From Chloroflexi bacterium CFX6 (lineage in GTDB: Bacteria; Chloroflexota; Anaerolineae; Anaerolineales; Villigracilaceae): a stretch of 64,000 nt of DNA. This document shows, in pieces, positions 16,467 through 24,903 of the stretch. The notes under the pieces are model-generated. The model saw only the letters and a program-made list of their open reading frames with translations. It was not told the DNA's origin and did not search any database. Within the stretch, counting starts at the first letter, position 1. The number at the start of each line of letters is the position of its first letter. The stretch is from assembly GCA_030263595.1 (NCBI GenBank), contig SZPG01000020.1:26375-90374 (forward strand), read 5' to 3'. Position numbers and translations under genes: made by a program.

Positions 16467-17852
16467 CTACGATTTATTGATCCTCACCGGCAGCGCCGTT
16501 TTGAACTTCGTCTCGCCGGGCTTCGATTCGACCAGCAACTGCCCGTGATGACGGTTGACAATAATATCATGCGAAATGTGCAGACCCAGCCCCGTCCCTT
16601 TGCCGGGCGGTTTCGTCGTAAAGAACGGCTCGTAGATCCTGGATTGGATCTCTTCCGGTATGCCCGGCCCGTTATCAATGATCTCCACCACCACGTCCCC
16701 ATCCGCCTGATAGGTCCGTATCCTGATCTCGCCCTTCCCGTTCATCGCGTCCACCGCGTTGTCAATGATGTTCGTCCACACCTGGTTCAACTCGCTGGCA
16801 TACGCCTCGATGCGCGGCAGGTCGGGCGAATACTCGCGCTTCACCGTCACGCCGTGTTTCAATTTGTGCTGCATGATGACCAGCGTATTCTCCAGCCCCT
16901 CGTGCACGTCCACTTCGAGCAGCGGCGCCTGATCGAGATACGTATACGCCTTCATCGCCTGTACGATCTGCGAGATTCGTTCGGTCGCCTGCTGGACTTC
17001 CCGCAACAATCCCACCGTCATGCAGCCGATTCCCAGCCATTGGACGGCGAGGTCGAAGCACACGCTATCCTTCAACTTTTCCAGTTCGGCGGCGTTCCAC
17101 CCGAAGTTGACCATCGCCGGAGCGAATTCCCACGCGGACCCGATGCCGTTCGCCTCCAACCACGCCTGAAGTTGATCCACCAACTCGATCCGCTCCAACG
17201 CCTCGATTTCGAGCGGGGACGCGAAGCGCCGCGACGATTCCTGCATAAAGGCATCGAGCCAGTCCGTCTGATTATGCCTGAAAGCCGTCGCCTCGATCTG
17301 ATGCGTCAGGATCTGCAACTTCAACAGGGTCTTGTTCAACTCCGAGGCGCTTCGCTGCGCCGCGGCGGCGGGATTGTTCAACTCGTGCGCCAGCCCCGCG
17401 CTCAACGTGCCGAGCGCCGCCATCCGTTCCTGCTGGTGGAGCAGGGCGTCATTTTGACTCAAGCGCGCCATCACCCAGCGCAGGACAGCCATCGCCGCGG
17501 ACGGGCTGGTCGAAAGCAGGTTATCGAAGACCTCCTTTGAAATGCGCAATACCTCGCAATCGGTGACGGCGGTCACGGTGGCGGAACGCGGCGACTGCGA
17601 AAGCAATGCCATTTCGCCCAGTACGTCCCCCGCATTGCGGACGTCTATTTTGATCAGCGACTGCCCCGATTGTTTCGTCACTTCGAATCTTCCGCTCACC
17701 ACCACATACGCCGTATCGCCCGGCTCGCCCTGTTTGATCAGCGCCTCGCCCGCGCGCAAAGAGACCGGCTCGGCGCTATCCACGAGTTGCCGTAACTCCT
17801 CGTCGGACAAGCCCTCGAAGAGGGGGGATTTGCGGAGGTCGTTGAGGTTCAT
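16467..17852 (-). CDS. Sensor histidine kinase with N-terminal cyclic-nucleotide-binding domain
   Basis: 461 residues. Residues 10-125 form a Crp-type cNMP-binding barrel (GEALIKQGEPGDTAYVVVSG, GEMALLSQSPRSATV). The phospho-acceptor is H156 (LAHELNNP). The ATPase lobe holds the N box (WTNIIDNAVDAM), G1 (DNGPGIPEE) and G2 (GKGTGLGLHISHDII). No membrane helix is seen, so it is a cytoplasmic kinase likely gated by a small ligand. Between H box and ATPase lies about 180 residues of helical sequence. No response regulator is adjacent. No good ribosome site precedes the ATG. Confidence 0.92.
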   Translation of the reverse strand: MNLNDLRKSPLFEGLSDEELRQLVDSAEPVSLRAGEALIKQGEPGDTAYVVVSGRFEVTKQSGQSLIKIDVRNAGDVLGEMALLSQSPRSATVTAVTDCEVLRISKEVFDNLLSTSPSAAMAVLRWVMARLSQNDALLHQQERMAALGTLSAGLAHELNNPAAAAQRSASELNKTLLKLQILTHQIEATAFRHNQTDWLDAFMQESSRRFASPLEIEALERIELVDQLQAWLEANGIGSAWEFAPAMVNFGWNAAELEKLKDSVCFDLAVQWLGIGCMTVGLLREVQQATERISQIVQAMKAYTYLDQAPLLEVDVHEGLENTLVIMQHKLKHGVTVKREYSPDLPRIEAYASELNQVWTNIIDNAVDAMNGKGEIRIRTYQADGDVVVEIIDNGPGIPEEIQSRIYEPFFTTKPPGKGTGLGLHISHDIIVNRHHGQLLVESKPGETKFKTALPVRINKS

Positions 17853-18177
17853 GCTTTACAACACGTCTCCAGGTGAGAGCATACGAATTGGTGTTGGGAC
17901 GCGGACTAACGCGGATGGACGCGGATTTTTCGAGGAACTGCCCGAAGAAGCGCCTTGCATCCGCGTTTTCTGCGTGCTTCGCGATCGGCGCCCCATTTTT
18001 AAGAGTGTAAGGTAATCAGTTCAGCGCTCTTTTAATTGTAATCGAATGCGCTCAAGGTTATTCGGAATCGGACGACGGCTCTCCGGGGATTTCCGTGATT
18101 CCGGGCGCGGAGATTCACGGAAAAAAATCCGTGTCCTTCGTGAAATAAAAAGTCCCCGAAAGTCGGGGACTGTCAGA
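17853..18177. other. 325-nt intergenic region with repeat fragments
   Basis: Holds a GGACGCGGACTAACGCGGAT-type repeat (17900-17925), a second fragment GATTCACGG ... CCGTGTCCTTCGTG (18104-18142), and the helicase terminator. No gene is seen. Confidence 0.6.
18147..18171 (-). terminator. Terminator of the DEAD-box helicase
   Basis: AGTCCCCG/CGGGGACT with a 5-nt loop, followed on the minus strand by a short T run, 7 nt after the stop codon. Confidence 0.75.
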
Positions 18178-19863
18178 TCACTTCGCTCTTGCCAGGCTGA
18201 ACTTCTCTTTTCCGATGCGGTAATTCCCGTTGTGGGTCATCACCTGCTCGATCAGATCCTCGGGGATGTCCACGAACGTCATCTTATCCTCGATGCGGAT
18301 CTTGCCGATGCTGTAGCCCGGGATATTGGCGTGGAAGGCAATCGTCCCGACGATGTCATTCGGGCGGATTCCGCTCGACCTGCCTTTATTCAACTTCAAG
18401 CGGACCATCCCTTCCTCGTGCGACGAGTCGCCGCGCCGCCGGTTATTGCTCCCGTTTCTTGCACCTTCGCGCCGCCCAAGCCTCTCCTTCTTTCCACCCT
18501 TCGGCTGCGCTCTGGGCAGGCTTTCTACTTTCCACTTTCTATCGTCCCTTACTTCCGCGATCTCGGCGATCGGTCTCTGCTTCTCGTCCGCGCGCGCGAT
18601 CTTGATGGCGGCGGCGGCGATACTGGTTACGTCAAAGCCGGCATCCATGAGTTCCTGCACCATCTCGAGTTCGCGCTTGTAACGTCCGCGCCCAAGCCAG
18701 ATTTTCATCGTCTCGACGACCTTGTTCTCGCGGTGACGATGAATATCGCCAACAGAGGGGATTTCCATCTGGGTGATCTGCTGCCTGGTCAATGCTTCCA
18801 CTTCGCGCAGACGGCGTTTTTCCCTTGGAGAAAGCAGCGTGATGGCGACGCCTGTCTTGCCCGCGCGCCCCGTCCGCCCGATGCGATGGATGTACACCTC
18901 CGCATCGTCGGGGAGATGATAGTTGAAGACATGCGAGATGTCTTCGATGTCCAGTCCGCGCGCGGCGACATCAGTGGCGACCAGCACTTTGAGTTGGTTG
19001 GAGCGGAAACGTCCCAGCACACGTTCGCGGGCGTTCTGGTCGAGGTCGCCGTGGATGGCTTCGGCAGGGATGCCGCGCACGACCAGTTCGTTCGCGAGGG
19101 TCGCGGTCTCTGCGCGGGTGCGGGCAAAGATCAGCGCGCTTTTGATGGGTTCAACTTCAAACAGACGCGTCAGAGCGTTGGTCTTGTCCGCTTCGTGGAC
19201 GAGGTAGTAGCGCTGTTCGATAGCCAGGGCGTTGGTGTTGTCTCGTTTAATGGTGACAGATTGAGGGTCCCGCATGAAGCGGTTTGCAAGGGAGCGGATG
19301 CGCGGAGGCAGGGTGGCGCTGAAGAGGGCGGTCTGTCGCTCCGCGGGAGTCTCGGCAAGGATCTTTTCCACGTCCTCCATGAATCCCATGTTGAGCATCT
19401 CGTCGGCTTCGTCTAGCACGAGGGTTTTGATGTGTTTGATGTTGAGGGCGTTGCGTTCGATGAGGTCGAGCAGGCGACCGGGCGTTCCGACCACGATGTC
19501 CACGCCGCGGTTGAGTTTGCCGATCTGCGGTCCGTAAGGCTGACCGCCATAGACGGCGAGCACCCGCACGTTGAGATGTTTGCCGTACTCGTTCATCGAA
19601 TCGGCGACCTGCAGGGCGAGTTCGCGCGTGGGCGCGAGCACCAACGCCTGCACATGTCTTTGCGGTTGAAAGTTATGGAGGATGGGGAGGGCGAAGGCGG
19701 CGGTCTTGCCGGTGCCGGTCTGCGCCTGACCGATCACGTCCGCGCCGGTGAGCATGATGGGAATCAGCGCGGCTTGAATCGGCGTCGGCGTGGAATAGCC
19801 GAGTTCGGTAATCGCCTGCACGACCTCGTCGCGCAGGTTGAGGGAGGTAAATTCGGTTGTCAT
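18178..19863 (-). CDS. DEAD-box ATP-dependent RNA helicase (DeaD/CsdA-like)
   Basis: 561 residues. Core motifs are intact: Q motif (GYSTPTPIQ), AQTGTGKT, PTRELALQ, DEAD near residue 150, SATLPP, and HRIGRTGRAG. The C-terminus (about 485-561) is a DbpA-type RNA-binding domain. Such helicases unwind rRNA or mRNA structures during ribosome assembly and cold adaptation. Residues about 442-459 in the linker before the RNA-binding domain come from an inserted family A repeat (18489-18540). A start at 19863 matches the family; the open frame upstream is a repeat. The upstream leader holds a hairpin with a T run. Confidence 0.94.
   Translation of the reverse strand: MTTEFTSLNLRDEVVQAITELGYSTPTPIQAALIPIMLTGADVIGQAQTGTGKTAAFALPILHNFQPQRHVQALVLAPTRELALQVADSMNEYGKHLNVRVLAVYGGQPYGPQIGKLNRGVDIVVGTPGRLLDLIERNALNIKHIKTLVLDEADEMLNMGFMEDVEKILAETPAERQTALFSATLPPRIRSLANRFMRDPQSVTIKRDNTNALAIEQRYYLVHEADKTNALTRLFEVEPIKSALIFARTRAETATLANELVVRGIPAEAIHGDLDQNARERVLGRFRSNQLKVLVATDVAARGLDIEDISHVFNYHLPDDAEVYIHRIGRTGRAGKTGVAITLLSPREKRRLREVEALTRQQITQMEIPSVGDIHRHRENKVVETMKIWLGRGRYKRELEMVQELMDAGFDVTSIAAAAIKIARADEKQRPIAEIAEVRDDRKWKVESLPRAQPKGGKKERLGRREGARNGSNNRRRGDSSHEEGMVRLKLNKGRSSGIRPNDIVGTIAFHANIPGYSIGKIRIEDKMTFVDIPEDLIEQVMTHNGNYRIGKEKFSLARAK
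18489..18540. repeat. Family A coding-region repeat (in the helicase)
   Basis: CTTTCCACCCTTCGGCTGCG then CTCTGGGCAGGCTTTCTAC and trailing CTTTCCACTTTC, matching the tlyA copy and running into the same polypyrimidine words as the array at 10596. Confidence 0.85.
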
Positions 19864-19877
19864 CGTTTTCCTTTTGT

Positions 19878-19960
19878 GTCGTTGCGAGCGACCATAGGGA
19901 GCGAAGCAATCTCCTCGCCGTGTAGGGAGATTGCTTCGGGCTATCGCCCTCGCAATGACA
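19878..19960. repeat. Full copy of the GTCRTTGCGAG palindromic repeat
   Basis: About 83 bp: GTCGTTGCGAG ... CGAAGCAATCTCC ... GGAGATTGCTTCG ... CTCGCAATGAC. Outer and inner arms are both self-complementary, a MITE-like layout. It lies in the helicase leader. Confidence 0.85.
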
Positions 19961-20039
19961 TGATATGGGATGTTCCGATGACTCCGTTTCACTTCCTTCC
20001 TGCCAATCAGACTTGTCTTCGCAGACGCGTCCGCCCAAC

Positions 20040-20068
20040 AAAAAAGCCCGACCAAACTTCCATCGGGC
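20040..20068 (-). terminator. Hairpin with T run in the helicase leader
   Basis: On the minus strand GCCCGA, an 11-nt loop, TCGGGC and then TTTTTT. It lies about 180 nt before the helicase start with no minus-strand gene between it and 20263, so it could attenuate the helicase transcript. Confidence 0.5.
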
Positions 20069-20214
20069 GTTCGTTAAGAGTGATCAAAACAATTCCCAGA
20101 TTTTTTCGCTCTTATCCTGAGCGAAGCCGAAGGATCAGAGCCGCAAGAGTTTATCACAGTTCCCGAAAAAAGATAGGGTGAAACGTCGATCCCCGGAGGA
20201 GCCCATTTCTCTTT

Positions 20215-20220
20215 TATAAT
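20215..20220 (+). promoter_or_regulatory. -10 box of the cyclase gene
   Basis: TATAAT, followed by CCCGGGAGATGCCCGG, which can fold, and an ATG 43 nt downstream. Confidence 0.5.
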
Positions 20221-20262
20221 CGAATCCCGGGAGATGCCCGGATCGCCTGGACGGTACATACC

Positions 20263-21045
20263 ATGAACGATAAAAAATTCGATCCCAATCAACTGTGGCG
20301 CGAATGGTTCAGCACCAACGCATTCGCAGTCGAAAAGCGTTTTTTTCGCAGACTGCGCATATTGCCGCGCGAACCTCGTTGCAAGTTTTGCAACGCGCCT
20401 TTTGAAGGATTGGGGAGCATTATTGTGCGTACCGTGTACGGCAAGAAGCAATCCAGTTTGAACCCGCGTTTCTGTAACATATGCGAGAGTTTTGCCAGCC
20501 AGAATCCCGGCGGGGCAGAAGTCGAAATGAGCATGTTGTTCGCGGATGTCCGCGGCTCGACCGCGCTTTCAGAACGAATGACCCCTACGGATTTCAGCAA
20601 ATTGATCAACCGTTTCTATATCGAGTCCGCAAAGATCATCACGCACGAAGACGGTCTGCTGGAAAAACTGGCAGGCGACGCGGTGGCAGCGTTTTGGGGA
20701 GCGGGGTTCGCCGGTCCGCATTACGCCCGGCGCACGCTGACCGCGGCGCAAAACCTGTCAAGGACCATGGAACGGCAGAACATCCCGGTTGGAATCGGCA
20801 TCCACGCGGGGGTCGCCTTTTTCGGCGCGATGGGCGAGGCGAACGGCTTGATCAACATCTCAGCCATCGGCGACGAAGTCAATCTGGCGGCGCGGCTGGC
20901 ATCCAGCGCGGCGGCGGGGGAGATCATTGCGAGCGAGGTCATCCTCGAGCAGGTGGGTTTCGAAGCGGAGGGACTCGAGTCGCGGCGGCTGGAATTGAAG
21001 GGGATCAGCGAGCCGGTCACGGTCCGCGTGATGCGGAACGTATGA
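20263..21045 (+). CDS. Class III nucleotide cyclase with zinc-finger-like N-terminus
   Basis: 260 residues. The N-terminal 75 residues carry two Cys pairs (CKFC and CNIC, 20-35 residues apart), probably a zinc site. Residues 85-255 are a class III catalytic domain: MLFADVRGSTALSERM with the first metal Asp, GDAVAAFWGAG with the second, and ISAIGDEVNLAARLAS. It should make cAMP or cGMP in the cytoplasm; substrate choice is not decided. A cNMP-binding kinase and a Crp/Fnr gene elsewhere in the window could be receivers, which is inference only. Confidence 0.88.
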   Translation: MNDKKFDPNQLWREWFSTNAFAVEKRFFRRLRILPREPRCKFCNAPFEGLGSIIVRTVYGKKQSSLNPRFCNICESFASQNPGGAEVEMSMLFADVRGSTALSERMTPTDFSKLINRFYIESAKIITHEDGLLEKLAGDAVAAFWGAGFAGPHYARRTLTAAQNLSRTMERQNIPVGIGIHAGVAFFGAMGEANGLINISAIGDEVNLAARLASSAAAGEIIASEVILEQVGFEAEGLESRRLELKGISEPVTVRVMRNV

Positions 21046-21082
21046 TCCAGACCGTCTGACACAGCATCCGCGATCCGTCGTT

Positions 21083-21088
21083 TATAAT
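21083..21088 (+). promoter_or_regulatory. -10 box 7 nt before mutS2
   Basis: TATAAT then TCCCCCA then ATG. The expected transcript starts at the ATG (leaderless). A CTGACA lies 21 nt upstream, too far for a standard -35. Confidence 0.5.
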
Positions 21089-21095
21089 TCCCCCA

Positions 21096-23480
21096 ATGGA
21101 CGCGAAGAGTTTGCAAGTTTTGGAATACCCGAAGATACGCGAGCGATTGAGGTCGTTCTGCGATTTTTCCGCTTCGATGGAACTGGCGCTTGCTCTCGAG
21201 CCGACCGACTCCTACGACCTCGCGCTTGCCCGCCTCGCCGAAACGACCGAGGCGCGCAAATTATTCTCCGTGCAGGAGATCGGCATCGGCGGCGCGCACG
21301 ACATCCGCCCGGCGGCGGACCTGGCGGCGCGCGGCGGCGTGCTCGACCCTCAGCAACTGCTGGATGTCAAATCCACGCTGATCTCGTGCCGCGAGATCAA
21401 AAAATCGCTCGAACGCAAAACGGATGAGTACCCGCGTCTCTCTCAAATTGCGGCTGGTCTGCCCGAATCACACGGCATCGTGGACGCGATCACGCGCGTC
21501 CTCTCGGACCGCGGCGAAGTGCTGGATTCCGCCTCGCCGAAACTCGCCTCCCTGCGACGCGAGATCAAGATCGCACACGACCGGCTGATGTCGCGTTTGC
21601 AGAAGTATCTCACCGAGTCCGGCAACAAATTACAGGAACCGATCATCACCCAGCGCGATGGGCGTTATGTCATCCCCTTGCGCGCGGAGTTCAAGGGACA
21701 GATCAAAGCCGTCATTCACGATCAATCCTCCAGCGGCGCGACGTTGTTCGTGGAACCGCTGCCGGTTGTGGAACTCAACAACCAAGTCCGCGAGCTCGAA
21801 TTGCAGGCACGCGATGAGGAACGACGCATCCTGCATGAGATCTCCGCGCAGGTCGGGGAACATCGCGAAGAACTGACCTACGGCATCGAAAATCTCGCCA
21901 TGCTCGATCTCATCTTTGCGAAGGCGAAGTATGCGGAGGAACTGCGCGCTAGTGAGCCAGTGATCAGTCATCAGTCATCAGTGAGCAGTGATCGGTCATC
22001 AGTGACCAGTAAGCCGTCAATCAAATTGATTCACGCGCGGCATCCGCTCCTCGATCCCGCCGTCGTCGTTCCCATTGACGTTGACCCCAGTCCCGGCACG
22101 CGCGCCATCGTCATCACCGGCCCGAACACCGGCGGAAAAACGGTATCGCTCAAAACGGTCGGCTTGCTCGCCCTCATGGCGCAAAGCGGGCTTCACATCC
22201 CGGCGCAGAGCGGCTCGGGACTGCCATGCTTCCACGCGGTCTACGCCGACATCGGCGACGAGCAATCCATCGAGCAATCGCTCAGCACGTTCAGCGGTCA
22301 CATCACGAACATCATCCGCGTCCTCAAACACATAGACGAACGTTCGCTCGTCATCTTCGACGAACTCGGCGCGGGCACCGATCCGCAGGAGGGCGCGGCG
22401 CTGGCGCGCGCAATATTGAATCATTTACTTGAGGTCGGCTGCACGAGTCTCATCGCCACACATTACCCTGAGTTGAAAACTTTCGCTCATTCCACCGAGG
22501 GAGTCGTCAACGCCTCTTTGGAATTCGACATCAAGACCCTGCGCCCGACCTATCACCTCGAAATCGGACTGCCCGGACGCTCGAACGCCCTCCTCATCGC
22601 CCAGCGCCTCGGTCTTCCCCAGCCGATCATTGATTCCGCCAAAGGAGAGATCAGCCCCGACGACCTGCGCGCCGACAAACTGCTCGACGACATCCGCAAG
22701 GAACGCAACCGCACCTCGCGCGAACGCCAGAAACTGGAGAAGGCGCGCGATAAACTCGAAGCGCAAATAAAGGAACTCGAAACGCGGCTCGAGAAGATCG
22801 AAGACGAACGCCGCGAGGTCCTTGCCAAAGCCCGCGCGGAAGGCGAACTGGAAGTGGCTGTCTTGAAGAAGAACATCGAAACATTGAAATCGCAATTGAA
22901 GAAGGCAAGACAGCCGTTGGATGCGATCAGGTCGCTGGAAGAGAAGGTCGAAAAGATCGAGGAGAAGATCGAAGCGCCGGTCGAAAGAAAAAGCGATCAG
23001 TCGCCAGTCACCAGTAACCGGTCGTTGAAGTTGGGGGAACGAGTCACTGTCAGCACGTTGAATGCCGAAGGTGTGGTGACAGCCCTGGGTGAGTCCGATG
23101 CGGAGGTGCAGATCGGGAGTCTGCGCGTGAGGGCGAGGTTGTCCGAGTTGGTGAGGAAGTCAGGCTACGAGTCAAAGGTCGAAAGTCAAAAGTCAAACGA
23201 CCTTAGACCTGCGACCTTTGACTCAGCAAAATCTCCCGGGCTCGAACTCAACCTGCGCGGCAAACTGGTGGAGGACGGTCTCGAGGAATTGGAACGGTAC
23301 CTGGAGCGCGCCTATTCGGCGGGGTTGCTGTTCGTGCGGATCGTCCACGGCAAAGGGACCGGGAAGATGCGCGACGCGGTGCGCAACGCGTTGAAGGAAA
23401 GCCCGTATGTGACGTCGTTCGAGGAACCGAAGGATAACGAGGGCGGCGCGGGCGTGACGGTTGCGAAGTTGGCAAAATAG
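21096..23480 (+). CDS. mutS2: Endonuclease MutS2
   Basis: 794 residues. The MutS-type ATPase has its Walker A at about 342-349 (GPNTGGKT), then the DELGAGTDP Walker B region and the ATHYPELK switch. A long charged coiled coil spans about 530-625, and the Smr nuclease domain is at 716-794 (LNLRG, HGKGTG). MutS2 suppresses recombination and acts on collided ribosomes. Three repeat-derived insertions are in frame: residues about 286-306, 633-643 and 692-710. All fall between domains. The gene starts directly at the end of a short promoter and is monocistronic. Confidence 0.95.
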   Translation: MDAKSLQVLEYPKIRERLRSFCDFSASMELALALEPTDSYDLALARLAETTEARKLFSVQEIGIGGAHDIRPAADLAARGGVLDPQQLLDVKSTLISCREIKKSLERKTDEYPRLSQIAAGLPESHGIVDAITRVLSDRGEVLDSASPKLASLRREIKIAHDRLMSRLQKYLTESGNKLQEPIITQRDGRYVIPLRAEFKGQIKAVIHDQSSSGATLFVEPLPVVELNNQVRELELQARDEERRILHEISAQVGEHREELTYGIENLAMLDLIFAKAKYAEELRASEPVISHQSSVSSDRSSVTSKPSIKLIHARHPLLDPAVVVPIDVDPSPGTRAIVITGPNTGGKTVSLKTVGLLALMAQSGLHIPAQSGSGLPCFHAVYADIGDEQSIEQSLSTFSGHITNIIRVLKHIDERSLVIFDELGAGTDPQEGAALARAILNHLLEVGCTSLIATHYPELKTFAHSTEGVVNASLEFDIKTLRPTYHLEIGLPGRSNALLIAQRLGLPQPIIDSAKGEISPDDLRADKLLDDIRKERNRTSRERQKLEKARDKLEAQIKELETRLEKIEDERREVLAKARAEGELEVAVLKKNIETLKSQLKKARQPLDAIRSLEEKVEKIEEKIEAPVERKSDQSPVTSNRSLKLGERVTVSTLNAEGVVTALGESDAEVQIGSLRVRARLSELVRKSGYESKVESQKSNDLRPATFDSAKSPGLELNLRGKLVEDGLEELERYLERAYSAGLLFVRIVHGKGTGKMRDAVRNALKESPYVTSFEEPKDNEGGAGVTVAKLAK
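21951..22013. repeat. AGTGATCAGTCATC-type repeat inside mutS2
   Basis: A run of CAGTCATCAGTGAGCAGTGA-like words that encodes a Ser-rich stretch before the ATPase domain. A shorter relative is at 22992-23024 in the same gene. Confidence 0.75.
22992..23024. repeat. Second CAGTCGCCAGTCACCAGT repeat inside mutS2
   Basis: GATCAGTCGCCAGTCACCAG followed by TAACCGGTC, in frame, between the coiled coil and the KOW-like segment. Confidence 0.7.
23170..23223. repeat. Inverted repeat inside mutS2 before the Smr domain
   Basis: AGTCAAAGGTC (23170-23180) and GACCTTTGACT (23213-23223), perfect 11-bp arms with a 32-nt centre rich in AGTCAAA words. In frame. Confidence 0.8.
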
Positions 23481-23485
23481 TTTAT

Positions 23486-23566
23486 GTCATTGCGAGGGCG
23501 CTCGTTGCCCGAAGCAATCTCTCATTGAGCGAGGAGATTGCTTCGCCCTTGCAGGCTCGCAATGAC
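23486..23566. repeat. Full copy of the GTCATTGCGAG palindromic repeat
   Basis: GTCATTGCGAG ... CGAAGCAATCTC ... GAGATTGCTTCG ... GCTCGCAATGAC, 81 bp, immediately after mutS2 and ending 15 nt before the next promoter. Confidence 0.85.
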
Positions 23567-23602
23567 ATAAGTGAGTCGGTTATAATTTTTTGGGAGCAGC
23601 AT

Positions 23603-23845
23603 ATGTCCCTGGATGATGCGATCAAAAGAATGACAGATGTGATCAAAGCCGCGTCTGCAAGCGCCGAGATCAAGACGGTCAAGATGTCGGACGAGGAGGC
23701 GCGGCTGAGCGTATACGCTCCGGCGGGCGACATGCAAAAGATCAAGGACGCGACGTTCAAGCCCGCGATTGACCTGCTGAATAACGAGGGGATGGACATC
23801 CAGGTGTTCGTGTACGACAAGGACGCGCCGCCGTTGAAGGGGTAA
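23603..23845 (+). CDS. Small conserved-looking protein of unknown function
   Basis: 80 residues, soluble, mixed alpha/beta, with no recognised domain. The ATG has GGGAG 8 nt upstream, and TATAAT at 23581-23586 provides a promoter between the palindromic repeat and the gene. The frame is open upstream only because the repeat happens to be stop-free, so the start at 23603 is preferred. Nothing in the neighbourhood indicates a role. Confidence 0.65.
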   Translation: MSLDDAIKRMTDVIKAASASAEIKTVKMSDEEARLSVYAPAGDMQKIKDATFKPAIDLLNNEGMDIQVFVYDKDAPPLKG

Positions 23846-23923
23846 GGCAGTAATAGTGATTAGCGGGGGAAGGTGGATTGTAGAAAGTAGGTAGTGGAGA
23901 GACTCCCTGGCGAGGGCCTTCTT

Positions 23924-24871
23924 TTATTTGCCGGTGATGGCGCGCCAGACGGTATCGAGCGTTTCGAGCCCGGTCATGCGGTGGATCTGCGCGGCTTCGT
24001 CGGTGAGATAGATGTCGCCCTGAAGCGGACGGTCTGGACGCGTGTAGAGTCCGCGGTTGGGCAGGTCGGATACCGTCGCCCAGAAGTTCCAGAGCGGGAG
24101 ATCATACTCGGAGGCGAGCAGAGCCATGTCGCGGTTGACGCGTTCGTCCTTTTCGCGGTTGTCGGCTTTGGTGGCGAGGATCGGCACGACGCCCGCATCC
24201 AGCAATTGGTTGATGATCCTGCGCAGGTATTCGAGGTTGCGCGACTCGAAATGTGTCCCCACCTGGATGATGACGAACGACGGGCGATGGACGCGCAGTT
24301 CACATTCGACGGGCGTCTCCGCGAAGGTACAGCCGTATTCGCCGCGATGCCATTGAGACCATAGCAATGCGCCGGGGGTCGTCCCGTCCTGGGTGGTGGA
24401 GGCGTCGCGGGTGAACGAGCCTTCGAAATAGGCGACCGTCTCGCGCAGATCGGGGGAGAGATTTTGTATGACGGATGAGTCCGTTTCGAAGACGCCGAAA
24501 AATTCCTCGGGGCGCGTCTGGCAATCGCCGAGGATCGAGAAGGCGCGCGGATTGTTGCCGAGGGACAGTCCTCGTTCGTAGATCCTTCGCAGGGTTGGGT
24601 CAATGAGGGAGGGGATGACGGACCAGTTCTTCCAATCGTTGGGGTCGAGTCGTTGAGGTCGCGGGGTGGAAGTAAGCGCGGGTTCAAATGTGACAGGCGG
24701 CGGGGAAGCCGTGACCGCCGTACGCGGCGTGGGGGTCGGTTCGGACATGATTTGTACCACAGGCTCGGAAAGCGCGGGGGTCTGCGAAGCGGTCGGCGCG
24801 GGCGTGGATTCCTCTCCGCATGAGGCGAGCAGGACACAAACCAATAAGGCGATAAACAAGTTGCGTTTCAT
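23924..24871 (-). CDS. Lipoprotein with SGNH/GDSL-hydrolase-like domain
   Basis: 315 residues. A lipoprotein signal ends in LLASC (Cys about residue 18), then a Thr/Pro-rich linker to about 75. The following domain has the layout of an SGNH hydrolase: ILGDCQTR where the catalytic GDS block should be, VIIQVGTHFE, a KADN stretch, and DEAAQIHRM near the end. The nucleophile position reads Cys rather than Ser, so activity is doubtful. It should face outwards. The next gene upstream on the same strand is a dual-specificity phosphatase, 32 nt away. Confidence 0.65.
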   Translation of the reverse strand: MKRNLFIALLVCVLLASCGEESTPAPTASQTPALSEPVVQIMSEPTPTPRTAVTASPPPVTFEPALTSTPRPQRLDPNDWKNWSVIPSLIDPTLRRIYERGLSLGNNPRAFSILGDCQTRPEEFFGVFETDSSVIQNLSPDLRETVAYFEGSFTRDASTTQDGTTPGALLWSQWHRGEYGCTFAETPVECELRVHRPSFVIIQVGTHFESRNLEYLRRIINQLLDAGVVPILATKADNREKDERVNRDMALLASEYDLPLWNFWATVSDLPNRGLYTRPDRPLQGDIYLTDEAAQIHRMTGLETLDTVWRAITGK

Positions 24872-24903
24872 AAACCGGTGTCAAGGCAAGTCGGCGACCC
24901 GCC

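Larger units (their letters stand above)
19864..20262. other. 399-nt intergenic region between divergent genes
   Basis: Contains the palindromic repeat (19878-19960), the hairpin at 20040, a CCTGAGCGAAGCCGAAGG repeat fragment (20117-20134) and the cyclase promoter (TATAAT at 20215-20220). No gene is seen. Confidence 0.6.

Noticed and set aside
18046..19416. 456-codon forward frame opposite the helicase
   Set aside because: Contains the family A repeat in antisense and otherwise mirrors helicase codons.
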